DNA from: Paraburkholderia nodosa
Lineage (GTDB): Bacteria; Pseudomonadota; Gammaproteobacteria; Burkholderiales; Burkholderiaceae
Direction: 5' to 3'
DNA length: 64,000 nucleotides
Assembly (NCBI RefSeq): GCF_001718195.1
Contig: NZ_MCNV01000011.1
Coordinates: 124,001-188,000 of the forward strand
A model generated the notes under the pieces. It was not told where the DNA came from and searched no databases. It saw only the letters and a program-made list of their open reading frames with translations. Positions 16,203-25,192 of the stretch are shown piece after piece. The position numbers were made by a program, and so were the translations under genes. Positions within the stretch are counted from its first letter, which is position 1, and each line of letters opens with the position of its first letter.

Positions 16203-18335
16203 ATGACTTCGATGGACCGCCGTGATTTCCTTCGCGCCGCCGCCGCGGGCGCGACGCTGAGCCTGGCTTCGCCCGCCATTCAGCGGGCGCTGGCCATTCC
16301 TGCCAACAACGCAACCGGAACGATTGAAGACGTGCAGCATATCGTCGTCTTCATGCAGGAAAACCGCGCGTTCGACCACTACTTCGGCACGCTGCCCGGC
16401 GTGCGCGGCTTCTCGGACCGCATCACGATTCCCCTGCCCGACGGCGCCAATGTATGGCAACAGAGCGACGGCACACGCACGCTGATGCCGTTCTACCTGG
16501 ACAGCCGCAAGGGCAACGCGTTGCTCGCGGGCGGCGCGCACAATTGGGCCGACGCCCACGAGGCCTGGGACCACGGCCGCATGACGCATTGGCCCAAGTT
16601 CAAGGGCGACGCCTCGATGGGCTATTTCCAGGCCTCCGACCTGCCGTTTCATTTCGCGCTCGCCAACGCCTTCACGATCTGCGATGCCTACTACTGCTCG
16701 CTGCATGGCGGCACCAATGCGAACCGGCTCTTTCTGTTCACCGGCACCAACGGCCCTACGGCCTCGCCTTATGCCGTGGTCGACAACAATGGTTGGGACA
16801 ACATCGGCGCGCCGTCCACGGGCCTGAAATGGACCACCTATCCGGAACGCCTGCAGGCCGCAGGCGTGACGTGGAAAGTGTATGAAAACCAGCCCGATAA
16901 CTACACCGACAATCCGCTTGTGGGGTTCGCGAACTATCGCAAGGTGCTCGAGGCGATCGATGGCTCGCCCAACGTGCCGTGGACCCAGGCGCTCGACGCA
17001 CGCGAGCCGCTCTATAAAGGGGTAGGCAATACCATGCCCGACGGCGGCTTCCTGCAGGCGCTCAATGACGACATTGCGACAAACCAGCTGCCTCAGGTGA
17101 GCTGGATCATCGCGCCGCAAGCCTATTCCGAACACCCCGCCGTTTCGACGCCGGGCCAGGGCGCGTACTATCTTCAACGGCTGCTCGAAGCGCTGACGCG
17201 CAACCCGGACATCTGGAGCAAGACCGTGCTCTTCGTGAACTTCGACGAGAACGATTGCTTCTTCGATCACATGCCGCCGCCTTGCCCACCCTCGCCCATC
17301 AAGGACGGCGAGTACGCAGGCAAATCCACGGCCACTACGCGCCACGAATACTTCACCATGCCGAACCCTCCCGGCGACGGCAAGCCGGTCAAGCCAGACG
17401 GCTTGCCGTTCGGGCCGGGGCCGCGCGTGCCGATGATCGTCGTTTCGCCGTGGAGCACGGGCGGCTATGTGAACTCCGAAGTCTTCGATCACACGTCGGT
17501 GCTGCGCTTCATCGAAACGCGCTTCGGCGTGCGCGAACCGAATATCAGCCCGTGGCGGCGCGCGGTATTCGGCGATTTCACCTCGGCGTTCAACTTCAGC
17601 ACGCCGAATGAAAAGCCCGTGCAGGCGTTTTCGGCACCCACGAAGGCCGACGCCGATGCGCTCAACAAGCAGCAGAACGCGCTCAAGCCCGTGCCGGTGC
17701 CGCAGCCTGGCACGCAAGCCATGCCGCAGCAGGCGCGCCGCGCGCGGCCCTCGCGCGCGCTGCCGTACCGCCTCAACGTGGATGCGAGCGTCGACGGGCG
17801 TCATCACAAGGTTCAACTGGCGTTCGGCAACGAAGGCAACGCCGGCGCCGTCTTCCACGTGTACGACACGCTTCATCTCGACAGGTCGCCCCGCCGCTAC
17901 ACCGTCGAAGCCGGCAAGACACTGCGCGACACGTGGACGCCCAGCGCCGCCGACGACGGCGCCTACCACCTGTGGGTGCTTGGCCCGAACGGTTTCCATC
18001 GCGCCTTCGAGGGTAATGTGCGCGCGGCCGCGCATGGCCCCAATCCCGAAGTGCGCGTGCGCTACGACGCCGCGAGCAATGCACTCGAGCTGAGCATCGC
18101 GAATCGCGCGAGCGCAGCTTCGAACGTGAGCGTGGCGGCCAATGCCTACCGCAGCGACGGGCCCTGGACTTACGCGTTGCGCGCCGGCGAACAGGTGCAG
18201 TCGAACTGGGCGCTCGCGGATTCGGGCGGCTGGTACGACTTCACGCTGACCGCGGAGAACGGCGTGCTAAGGCGCTTCGCGGGCCGGGCAGAAACCGGCA
18301 GGGACAGCGTGAGCGATCCGGCGATGGGTGCGTGA
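16203..18335 (+). CDS. Phosphocholine-preferring phospholipase C, Tat-exported
   Basis: A 710-residue secreted enzyme that cleaves phosphatidylcholine or sphingomyelin to diacylglycerol or ceramide plus the phosphorylated head group. The N-terminus has a twin-arginine signal (DRRDFLRAAA, hydrophobic stretch, cleavage near IQRALA). The catalytic domain starts with HIVVFMQENRAFDHYFGTLP, the acid-phosphatase/PLC superfamily active-site region. NFDENDCFFDHMPPP, PGPRVPMIVVSPWS and VFDHTSVLRFIETRFG follow. The last 170 residues or so are two repeats of the bacterial PLC C-terminal domain. Length and order match PlcH/PlcN-type enzymes. It stands alone. Confidence 0.92.
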   Translation: MTSMDRRDFLRAAAAGATLSLASPAIQRALAIPANNATGTIEDVQHIVVFMQENRAFDHYFGTLPGVRGFSDRITIPLPDGANVWQQSDGTRTLMPFYLDSRKGNALLAGGAHNWADAHEAWDHGRMTHWPKFKGDASMGYFQASDLPFHFALANAFTICDAYYCSLHGGTNANRLFLFTGTNGPTASPYAVVDNNGWDNIGAPSTGLKWTTYPERLQAAGVTWKVYENQPDNYTDNPLVGFANYRKVLEAIDGSPNVPWTQALDAREPLYKGVGNTMPDGGFLQALNDDIATNQLPQVSWIIAPQAYSEHPAVSTPGQGAYYLQRLLEALTRNPDIWSKTVLFVNFDENDCFFDHMPPPCPPSPIKDGEYAGKSTATTRHEYFTMPNPPGDGKPVKPDGLPFGPGPRVPMIVVSPWSTGGYVNSEVFDHTSVLRFIETRFGVREPNISPWRRAVFGDFTSAFNFSTPNEKPVQAFSAPTKADADALNKQQNALKPVPVPQPGTQAMPQQARRARPSRALPYRLNVDASVDGRHHKVQLAFGNEGNAGAVFHVYDTLHLDRSPRRYTVEAGKTLRDTWTPSAADDGAYHLWVLGPNGFHRAFEGNVRAAAHGPNPEVRVRYDAASNALELSIANRASAASNVSVAANAYRSDGPWTYALRAGEQVQSNWALADSGGWYDFTLTAENGVLRRFAGRAETGRDSVSDPAMGA

Positions 18336-18482
18336 GGCGCCTGAGAACGCATCCGAAGCGCCCACGCAGTACACTGCCCGTTCCCTTCACGATGGCCGCG
18401 CGCGACGTTGCGTCCAGGACGTTCGACACGCATTCAACGCGCGTTGGAAAGCGTGGCCAGCCTTCCCACTCAAGGAGCCCGC

Positions 18483-19277
18483 ATGAAAATCGATCTGACT
18501 GGAAAACTCGCGCTCGTCACCGGCTCGGCTGCGGGCATCGGCCTTGCCGCGGCCAAGGGCCTCGCGCTCGCGGGCGCCGACGTGATCGTCAGCAGCCGTC
18601 ACACCGAAAACGTGCGCGAAGCCGAGGCGGCGCTGCGTACCGCTGCGCCCGGCGCGCGGGTGCAGGGCTTCGTCGGCGATCTTTCCAGTGCCCAGGGATG
18701 CGACGCGCTCGTGAAGGCGCATCCGCAGGTGGACATCCTCGTGAACAATCTCGGCGTGTTTCAGCAGCAGGACTTCTTCGAGATTCCCGATGCCGAGTGG
18801 CTGCGCTTCTTCGAAACGAACGTGATGTCGGGCGTACGGCTCTCGCGCGCCTATGCGAATGCAATGGTCAAGCGCGGCTGGGGGCGCATCGTGTTCATCT
18901 CGTCGGAATCGGGATTGAACATTCCCGCCGACATGATCCACTATGGCATGACGAAAACCGCGCAACTCTCACTCGCACGCGGCCTCGCCAAGCGCCTTGC
19001 GGGCACGGGCGTCACGGTCAATTCGGTGCTGCCGGGCCCCACCCTTTCCGATGGCGTGACGCACATGCTCAAGGACGAAGTGGCCGCTTCGGGCAAGACC
19101 GTCGAGGAAGTCGCCGCGCAGTTCGTGCAGACGCATCGCGCCTCTTCCATCATCCGGCGCGCGGCGAGCGTGGAGGAAGTGGCGAACATGATCGTCTACG
19201 CATGCTCGAAGGAGGCTTCCGCGACCACGGGCGCGGCCTTGCGTGTGGATGGCGGCGTGGTGGATACGATCGCGTGA
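18483..19277 (+). CDS. SDR-family oxidoreductase
   Basis: A 264-residue short-chain dehydrogenase/reductase. The cofactor motif TGSAAGIGLAAAKG, the NNLG structural motif and the catalytic Ser...YGMTK (Ser about 143, Tyr about 158, Lys about 162) are all present. The protein ends in GAALRVDGGVVDTIA, as in 3-oxoacyl-ACP reductase-like SDRs. AAGGAG lies 8 bp before the chosen ATG; a 25-residue upstream extension has no homology-like content. It follows the phospholipase by 147 bp with no shared pathway evident, so the substrate is unknown. Confidence 0.85.
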   Translation: MKIDLTGKLALVTGSAAGIGLAAAKGLALAGADVIVSSRHTENVREAEAALRTAAPGARVQGFVGDLSSAQGCDALVKAHPQVDILVNNLGVFQQQDFFEIPDAEWLRFFETNVMSGVRLSRAYANAMVKRGWGRIVFISSESGLNIPADMIHYGMTKTAQLSLARGLAKRLAGTGVTVNSVLPGPTLSDGVTHMLKDEVAASGKTVEEVAAQFVQTHRASSIIRRAASVEEVANMIVYACSKEASATTGAALRVDGGVVDTIA

Positions 19278-19344
19278 TGCCTCCGGCTGCAAGCCTGGCT
19301 GTTTAATTCGCAATACGAATGACACGAAGGCATCCGTCGAATAC

Positions 19345-19372
19345 AAAAATGCAGCCCGCGTGCGCGGGCTGC
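19345..19372 (-). terminator. Hairpin terminator after the DUF1328 gene
   Basis: A perfect 10-bp stem (GCAGCCCGCG / CGCGGGCTGC) is followed, reading leftward, by a run of five T. This fits a Rho-independent terminator for the minus-strand DUF1328 gene. It may also halt read-through from the plus-strand SDR. Confidence 0.65.
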
Positions 19373-19401
19373 GATTCGACTGCCACTAGCGTGGCTCGCT
19401 A

Positions 19402-19566
19402 TTAGCCCCTTCTTACGACGCCAAGCACCAACGTGACGAGGAAAATCACGAGGAAGATGAAGAACAGGATCTTGGCGATCGATGCCGCACCCGCCGCAAT
19501 GCCGCCAAAACCGAACACGGCCGCGATGATCGCAATGATGAAGAAAATGACAGCGTATTGAAGCAT
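19402..19566 (-). CDS. DUF1328 small membrane protein
   Basis: A 54-residue, almost wholly hydrophobic protein with two membrane helices, a Gly/Ala hinge (FGFGGIAAGAASIAKILFFI) and a short basic tail (VVRRG). This is the DUF1328/UPF0391 family, inner-membrane proteins that are often stress induced and have no known activity. GGAGGACGTC precedes the ATG. A second family member lies at 54 kb in this window. Confidence 0.88.
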   Translation of the reverse strand: MLQYAVIFFIIAIIAAVFGFGGIAAGAASIAKILFFIFLVIFLVTLVLGVVRRG

Positions 19567-19815
19567 GACGTCCTCCTGCATCCGGTGCAACCCGGCTCAA
19601 GGGTGGTCGCCGCGCCCCGGCGCCGCGTGCGGTCGCCTGATGCCCGGCATCTGGTTGAGCAGGACGGATCGACGCGCCCGCCCCTGCAGAATCCACTGGA
19701 GCAAGCGCGGTGCCCGGCATCGGGCAGGTGTCCGAGGGGAATGATGTGACGGAATCGCCTCGGAAGGGTGCTGGCAAACAGGCGCGCACCGGACAAGCGC
19801 GCGCTTCGTGATGCG

Positions 19816-20661
19816 TTACGCCACTTGCGGATGCCAGCCGGCGCGCTGGAACGCCGTGGCGAAGAAGAGCACCTGGTAGCGGATCGAGTTCGACCAATAG
19901 GACCACGTGTGGCCGCCTGGACGTTCCGCGTAATCGTGAGGCACGCCTAGTTCGACGAGCTTTTCATGCAGCGTGCGGTTCGACTGTACGAAAAAGTCGC
20001 TCACGCCGCAGTCGATCGTGAGCGCGATATGGGCGTGTGCGAAGTCCTGCGCGCTATCCACGATCGCATTGTTGTTCCAGAACGACGCGTGTCGCGCGGG
20101 GTCGCCGAATACGTGATCGATGCCGGGCTCGTCTTCGCAGTTGCGCGGATCGACAGCGCCGCTAATGCTGCCGGCCGCACCGAACGTCTCCTGCCGGTCC
20201 AGCGCAATACGCAGCGCGCCGAATCCGCCCATGCTCAAACCCGTGATCGCCCGCGCCTCGCGCATCGCGATCGTGCGGAAATGCGTGTCGATATACGACA
20301 CGACCTCGCTGCCCACATACGTTTCGTAACGACTGCTCCGATCGAACGGGCTGTCGATATACCAGCTCTCGTGACCGCCGTCCGGCATCACGAGCACGAC
20401 GTGATAGCGGTCGGCGAGCTTGCCGATGCGGGTGTTCGAGGTCCAGTCGGCATAACTGCCGCCCGAACCGTGCAGCACGTAGATCACCGGAAAGCGCGAG
20501 GCGTGGTTGCCACGCGCGTAGTCGTCGGGCAAGACGACGGTCGCGTCGAACGAGCGCTGCATCGCGGCGCTAGGGATCGAAACGACACGCGTCTGGTAGG
20601 CCCAGACGGGAGCACTGAGAAGCAGCGCCAGAACGAACCAGCACGTGCGGACAATAGCCAT
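19816..20661 (-). CDS. Secreted esterase of the EstA/esterase-D fold
   Basis: A 281-residue alpha/beta hydrolase with an N-terminal signal peptide (about residues 1-21, cleavage after PVWA). The nucleophile elbow is GLSMGG. Early VIYVLHGSGGSYADW forms the oxyanion hole, DFFVQSN probably carries the acid, and the late PGGHTWSYW carries the histidine. This set matches the putative-esterase family (tributyrin esterase, feruloyl esterase, S-formylglutathione hydrolase-like). Export points to an extracytoplasmic ester substrate. It has no operon partner. The chosen ATG leaves a clean signal peptide; an upstream start would bury it. Confidence 0.83.
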   Translation of the reverse strand: MAIVRTCWFVLALLLSAPVWAYQTRVVSIPSAAMQRSFDATVVLPDDYARGNHASRFPVIYVLHGSGGSYADWTSNTRIGKLADRYHVVLVMPDGGHESWYIDSPFDRSSRYETYVGSEVVSYIDTHFRTIAMREARAITGLSMGGFGALRIALDRQETFGAAGSISGAVDPRNCEDEPGIDHVFGDPARHASFWNNNAIVDSAQDFAHAHIALTIDCGVSDFFVQSNRTLHEKLVELGVPHDYAERPGGHTWSYWSNSIRYQVLFFATAFQRAGWHPQVA

Positions 20662-20862
20662 GAGAAGTCGCTCTTGTGTTGACTGCCACGAAAGACAACT
20701 GCTTTCGTAGACTCTAACAAGGACCACTTACAGCCAAATTTCAGCGTGCCATACGAATGGTTGGCGACCTTGCGGGAACCCACATGATGGGAGACACAAC
20801 CCCGCACGCCGCATTTTCGAGCGCACCCTCTATCTCACCAAGCCGGCTGCGCAGGCCAACGA

Positions 20863-21189
20863 TCAATCGCCGTTGCGCCGCCTGCGCCGCAGCCGCCCTT
20901 CGGGCTCGCCCTCATGCAGCAAACCCTTTTGACGCGCCGTGAGCGGATCGGTCAAACACGGCTCCGCGTCGAGTTCCTGCTCGAAACGCTCCCACATGCC
21001 CGCAGGCGTATTCGCCTTGCCAACGCGCGTGCCGATCGTGAGCCGGATCTGGTTCGCCCGGCTGATGGTGGAGCGCAACCGATGGATTTCCCATAGCAAC
21101 CGCAATACGACGGGCAAGGGATTCCGGTCGTAGATTTCAGCCAGTTCCGCCGCCGTGAGCGGAGGGAAGTGACGATGATCCCGTCCCAT
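20863..21189 (-). CDS. Uncharacterised small protein divergent from SRAP, probably SOS-regulated
   Basis: A 108-residue soluble protein that I do not recognise. The first 60 residues look helical (LTAAELAEIYDRNPLPVVLR and LLWEIHRLRSTISRANQIR). The end is strongly basic (RLRRRRRNGD) and could contact nucleic acid. The ATG is 17 bp from a consensus LexA box and has GGGGCGG before it; an in-frame TTG four codons earlier is less likely. Its position suggests co-induction with SRAP after DNA damage. The gene seems real from its start context and ordered composition; its function is open. Confidence 0.65.
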   Translation of the reverse strand: MGRDHRHFPPLTAAELAEIYDRNPLPVVLRLLWEIHRLRSTISRANQIRLTIGTRVGKANTPAGMWERFEQELDAEPCLTDPLTARQKGLLHEGEPEGRLRRRRRNGD

Positions 21190-21205
21190 TTTCCGCCCCA
21201 AAATA

Positions 21206-21221
21206 CTGTATATTCATACAG
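21206..21221. promoter_or_regulatory. LexA (SOS) box in a divergent promoter
   Basis: CTGTATATTCATACAG fits the CTG-N10-CAG consensus exactly and has the TA preceding the first half seen in strong SOS boxes. It lies 17 bp from the small-protein start and 47 bp from the SRAP start, so one LexA dimer could repress both. Confidence 0.85.
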
Positions 21222-21267
21222 CCTATCACATGTCAGAATGATTCTGAAGGAAGGGACGGAGACGACC

Positions 21268-21963
21268 ATGTGCACGAACTACGCCGCCGCACGCCGTGAC
21301 TACCTCTTCAGGCACTACGGCGTCCTGCCGCCCGACGACCCGTGGCGCGACGAGATCTTCAAGGACTATGCCGCGCCGGTCATCCGCCGGGCGAGCCCGA
21401 CGGACGATCTGCCCGGGACTCCCGATGCGCGCGAAGCCCTGCTCGCGACGTTCGGCATGGTGCCGCGCAAACAGATTGCGCCCGGCGTGAAGGTGTTCGA
21501 CACGATGAACGCGCGCGCCGAATCGGTGGGCGAGAGGCGCAGCTTCAGCGGCGCATGGAAGAAGCTACAGCTGTGCCTGATTCCATGCGAGGCGTTTTTC
21601 GAGCCGAGCTACGAAACCGGCAAGGCGGTGCGCTGGCGCATTGGTCTCGCCGACGGCGCGCCATTCGCCATTGCCGGCTTATGGCGCGAGTGGGACGAAG
21701 GCGAGGCCGGCAAGGCGTACTCGTTCACGATGCTCACCGTCAATGCGAGCGATCATCCGCTCATGAAGCGTTTTCACAAGCCCGGGGACGAGAAACGATC
21801 CGTAGTGATCGTGCCGCCTTCCGAGTATGAGAGCTGGCTGGCGAGCCGTTCGATGGACGAGGCGAGGTCATTTCTCAATCTGTATCCGGTGGAGGGGATG
21901 GCGGCCGAGCCTCAGCCCCTGCCCCCGCGCGTGAGCCCGAAGCCCGATTCGAACGGCCAATAG
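21268..21963 (+). CDS. SOS-response-associated peptidase-family protein (SRAP/YedK-type)
   Basis: A 231-residue SRAP protein. After Met removal the N-terminal residue is Cys2 (MCTNYAAARRD), which in YedK and HMCES forms the stable thiazolidine bond with abasic sites in single-stranded DNA. The NARAES segment and CLIPCEAFFEP hold the conserved Asn and Glu. The histidine segment reads KRFHKPGDEKRSVVIVP rather than the usual HxRMP, so this belongs to a divergent subgroup. The start is fixed by the need for Cys at position 2. The gene sits next to a LexA box and ends in a strong terminator. Confidence 0.9.
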   Translation: MCTNYAAARRDYLFRHYGVLPPDDPWRDEIFKDYAAPVIRRASPTDDLPGTPDAREALLATFGMVPRKQIAPGVKVFDTMNARAESVGERRSFSGAWKKLQLCLIPCEAFFEPSYETGKAVRWRIGLADGAPFAIAGLWREWDEGEAGKAYSFTMLTVNASDHPLMKRFHKPGDEKRSVVIVPPSEYESWLASRSMDEARSFLNLYPVEGMAAEPQPLPPRVSPKPDSNGQ

Positions 21964-21977
21964 CAAACGACCCGGGA

Positions 21978-22003
21978 AAACGACCCGGCAAACCGGGTCG
22001 TTT
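21978..22003. terminator. Bidirectional terminator between SRAP and rhaS
   Basis: Perfect 11-bp arms (AAACGACCCGG / CCGGGTCGTTT) around a 4-nt loop, ending in T residues on both strands. It lies between converging genes and can serve both. Confidence 0.85.
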
Positions 22004-22036
22004 AGCACTCCACGTCAATCAAACCAGCAACGTGAA

Positions 22037-23044
22037 TCAGAAGTTGAAGTTATCGATATTCGAAGCATCGAACGTCGTGGGCGGCCCGAGAATCACTTCA
22101 CCGCTCTTGCCGATGGTGCGCTTGCCGAGCTTGCCTGCTTCAAACGACTCGCCTTCCTTGCCCGTGATGGTGCCCGAAGCAAGATTGGCGGCCGCATACG
22201 CGGCGAGGTAGCCGAGTGCACCCGGATCCCAAAGCTGGAACGCCTTCACGGTGCCGTTCTTCACGAACGCACGCATCTGGTTAGGCGTGCCGAGGCCCGT
22301 CACCACCACCTTGCCCTTGCTCGGCGACGAAGAGATATAGCGCGCCGCCGCGGCGATGCCGACCGAGGTGGGCGCAACGATCGCCTTCAGGTTCGGATAC
22401 GCCTGCAGCAAGCCTTGCGTCTCGACGAAGGACTTCTGGTCGTCGTCGTTGCCGTAGGCGATCTTCACGAGCTTCATCTTCGAATACTCGGGCTTCTTCA
22501 GCTCTTCCTGCATCCACTTGATCCAGGTATTCTGGTTCGTCGCGTTAGGCGTGGCCGAGAGAATCGCGAACTCGCCTTCGCCGCCCATCAGCTTCGAAAC
22601 GAGCTGGATCTGGCCGCGGCCAATGCTCTCCGCGTTCGCCTGGTTCACGAAGATCTGCCGCCCTTCGGGCGCCGTGTCCGAGTCGAAAGTCACGACCTTG
22701 ATGCCTTGATCCATCGCGCGCTTCAAATACGGCACGAGCGCATTCGCATCGTTGGCCGCGATAACGATCGCGTCCTGATGCTGCGTGGTCAGCGTATTGA
22801 TGTACGAGACCTGCGAGGACGCGCCCGCGTCCGAAGGACCCACTGCCTTGCCTTCGCCCTTGAACTCCTTGATCGCGTCCAGACCGCCGTTATCGGCGAT
22901 CACCTCGTAGGGGTTGTTGATCTGCTTGGGCACGAACGCGATCTTCAGCCCTTCCTTGATGCCGGCCGCATGCGCCGCGACACCGCCTCCCACTAGCATC
23001 GCGCACAGCAGGGCCGTGCACACGTGACGTACTGGCTTTCTCAT
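22037..23044 (-). CDS. rhaS: Rhamnose ABC transporter, periplasmic binding protein
   Basis: A 335-residue type I sugar-binding protein with a signal peptide ending near residue 26 (VAAHA/AG). IAFVPKQINNPY, VIAANDANALVPYLKRA and VVTFDSDTAPEGRQIFVNQA are typical of the autoinducer-2/rhamnose/ribose-binding group. It should bind the sugar in the periplasm and dock on the two permeases encoded just upstream. It is last in the mutarotase-lactonase-ATPase-permease-permease run, with an 80-bp gap after the second permease, and ends at a terminator. Rhamnose rather than another sugar is inferred from the whole locus. Confidence 0.87.
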   Translation of the reverse strand: MRKPVRHVCTALLCAMLVGGGVAAHAAGIKEGLKIAFVPKQINNPYEVIADNGGLDAIKEFKGEGKAVGPSDAGASSQVSYINTLTTQHQDAIVIAANDANALVPYLKRAMDQGIKVVTFDSDTAPEGRQIFVNQANAESIGRGQIQLVSKLMGGEGEFAILSATPNATNQNTWIKWMQEELKKPEYSKMKLVKIAYGNDDDQKSFVETQGLLQAYPNLKAIVAPTSVGIAAAARYISSSPSKGKVVVTGLGTPNQMRAFVKNGTVKAFQLWDPGALGYLAAYAAANLASGTITGKEGESFEAGKLGKRTIGKSGEVILGPPTTFDASNIDNFNF

Positions 23045-23124
23045 GAATCGTCTCCTCGATGGGTACCGGACGCGTCCGGCTGATTGACTGCCTCTTGACT
23101 TCCTTGCCCTTCTTCACACCTCGT

Positions 23125-24144
23125 TCATGCCGCCCGCGCCAGTGCGCGCCGGTCACGCATCGTGCGCCAGCGCGCAGCGAGATTCGGGATCAGCACCGAA
23201 GCCAGCAGCAGCGCCCCGGTCACGATCGTGAGCGTTTCGCTCGACACATCGACGAGCGTAAGCGCGTTCTTCAGTACACCTACGATCAGCAGCGAGAGCA
23301 GCACGCCGTACATCGACCCGCGCCCGCCAAAAATACTCACGCCGCCGAACAGCACCGCCGCGATCACCGAAAGCTCGAAGCCCTCGCCGTTGTCGCCGCG
23401 TGCGCTCGTGAACCGCAGCGTATAGACGATGCCCGCGAGCGCGCTCATCACGCCCGACAGCACGAAGAGGCGCAGCTTGATCTTCGGCACGTCGATGCCC
23501 GAGAACGACGCGGCCGTGGTGTTCGCACCGATCGCGAAGAGGCTGCGGCCGAACGCCGTGGCCTGCAGCCATATCGTGAACACGATCGCGCACGTCGCGA
23601 CGATCAGGAACGGCAACGGGATAAACGTGCTGCCGAGGTTGCTCATGCCAAAGAGCGTATAACCCGGCGGGAAGTCGGCAATCGCCTGATCGCCGAGCAA
23701 CACGTAGGCCAGCCCGCGAAACAGCGCGAGCGTGCCGATCGTCACCGCGAGCGAAGGCAGATTGAGCTTCACGATCACGAGCCCGTTGAAGAGGCCCGCG
23801 AGGCCGCCTGCCACGAGCACGAGCGCCATGGCGACCGGCATCGGCAAGCCCATGTGCCAGAGCACGCCGAGCAAGGCGCTCGAGGCGCCGAGCACCGAGG
23901 CCACCGAAAGATCGATTTCGGCGGCGACGATGATGAGCGTCATCGGCAAGGCCATGAGCGCGACTTCGGTGAGGTCCGCGAGCACGTTGCTGATGTTCGC
24001 CCCCGTGAGGAACACGGGCGAGAGCACGCGCCCCACCACCAGCGATGCAATGAGAATGACGACGAGCAGCGCTTCCCAGCTGAGCGGCAAGCCGGGCTTG
24101 CGCGTGAGCAGCGCGGCGTCGGGTTTCGGGGCGTTCTTAGCCAT
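23125..24144 (-). CDS. rhaQ: Rhamnose ABC transporter permease 2
   Basis: A 339-residue inner-membrane permease of the branched sugar (RbsC/AraH-like) type with about 8-10 hydrophobic segments. The family stretch ALPMTLIIVAAEIDLSVASV lies near residue 75 and FGRSLFAIGANTTAA in the middle. It overlaps the preceding permease gene by 8 bp, so the two are translated together and probably form a heterodimer. Which is P and which is Q is assigned by order only. Confidence 0.87.
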   Translation of the reverse strand: MAKNAPKPDAALLTRKPGLPLSWEALLVVILIASLVVGRVLSPVFLTGANISNVLADLTEVALMALPMTLIIVAAEIDLSVASVLGASSALLGVLWHMGLPMPVAMALVLVAGGLAGLFNGLVIVKLNLPSLAVTIGTLALFRGLAYVLLGDQAIADFPPGYTLFGMSNLGSTFIPLPFLIVATCAIVFTIWLQATAFGRSLFAIGANTTAASFSGIDVPKIKLRLFVLSGVMSALAGIVYTLRFTSARGDNGEGFELSVIAAVLFGGVSIFGGRGSMYGVLLSLLIVGVLKNALTLVDVSSETLTIVTGALLLASVLIPNLAARWRTMRDRRALARAA

Positions 24145-25192
24145 GGTCGCGTTTCCTCATCATGCGTTTTGCCACTGAGCGGGCGAGCAGCGTATCGGCG
24201 GCGATGGCGGCCACGATCAGCGCGCCCTGGATCGCCTGCTCCCAGAACGGCGAGACGTGCAGCACCACGAGCGCGATGCTGATCACGCCCAGCACGAGCG
24301 CGCCGAGCGTCGCGCCGAGTATCGTGCCCACGCCGCCCGTGATCGCCACGCTGCCGACCACGGCGGCCGCCACCACCTGCAGCTCTATGCCCTTGGCGGT
24401 GCTCGCGTCCACGGTGCCGAAGCGGGCGAGCCACAGCGCGCCGGCCAGGCCCGCTATCGCGCCGCTGATCAAGAAGCCCGTCGCGACGCGGCGCTCAACG
24501 TTGATACCGGCAAGGCGCGCCGCTTCCGGGTTCGAGCCGATCGCGTAGTATTCGCGGCCCGGCCGGAACTGCTTCAGATACACGGAGAGCGCAGCAAGCA
24601 GCACGATCGCGATGAGCGCCAACACCGGAACGCCGAGCACCGAGCCCGTGGCGAGCCGCGAATACGCGTCGGGCAGGCTCGTGGCGTTGATCTGGCCGCC
24701 ATGCACCCACGCGTAATCGGCGCCGCGGAAGATGTAGAGCGTGGAGAGCGTCGCGACGAGCGACGGCACGCGCCCCACGGCCACGAGCAGCGCGTTGATC
24801 GAGCCGGCCACGAGTCCGATGGCGAGCCCCGCGACCAGCGCCACGAGCACGGGCATGTGCGGGAACGCGACGTAGAGACTGCCCACGCCATAGGCGCTGA
24901 TGCCGACCGTCGAGCCGATCGAGAGATCGATATGGCGCATCAGGATCACGATCGTCATGCCCGCCGTGAGCAAGCTCACGATGGAGACGTTGAGTAGCAC
25001 GTCGCGCAGGTTCTGCAGGTTGAGGAATTGCGGCCGGGCGAGCGCCGTACCGCCCACGATCAGCAGCAGCACCACGAACAGCGTGGTCTCGCGGCTGCGC
25101 GCCAGCGCTTCGGCCAATGCACCCGCGTTGCGCCGCTGCGGGCGCGGCTCGCCGCCGTGCAGGGGATGAGGAGAAGTGGAATGGCGCATCAT
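24137..25192 (-). CDS. rhaP: Rhamnose ABC transporter permease 1
   Basis: A 351-residue inner-membrane permease of the RbsC-like family. After a basic, cytosolic N-terminus of about 35 residues come the hydrophobic helices. AGMTIVILMRHIDLSIGSTV and YYAIGSNPEAARLAGINV are the conserved family segments; the second contacts the ATPase. It overlaps the ATPase gene by 4 bp (ATGA) and the next permease by 8 bp. Confidence 0.87.
   Translation of the reverse strand: MMRHSTSPHPLHGGEPRPQRRNAGALAEALARSRETTLFVVLLLIVGGTALARPQFLNLQNLRDVLLNVSIVSLLTAGMTIVILMRHIDLSIGSTVGISAYGVGSLYVAFPHMPVLVALVAGLAIGLVAGSINALLVAVGRVPSLVATLSTLYIFRGADYAWVHGGQINATSLPDAYSRLATGSVLGVPVLALIAIVLLAALSVYLKQFRPGREYYAIGSNPEAARLAGINVERRVATGFLISGAIAGLAGALWLARFGTVDASTAKGIELQVVAAAVVGSVAITGGVGTILGATLGALVLGVISIALVVLHVSPFWEQAIQGALIVAAIAADTLLARSVAKRMMRKRDHG

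Noticed and set aside
16158..18035. 625-codon minus-strand frame opposite the phospholipase C
   Set aside because: It is a shadow of the phospholipase gene: no ribosome site, Arg/His-rich and no recognisable motif.
19558..19749. Plus-strand open frame in the gap between DUF1328 and the esterase
   Set aside because: It has no ribosome site or recognisable content. The 249-bp gap holds nothing else I can support.
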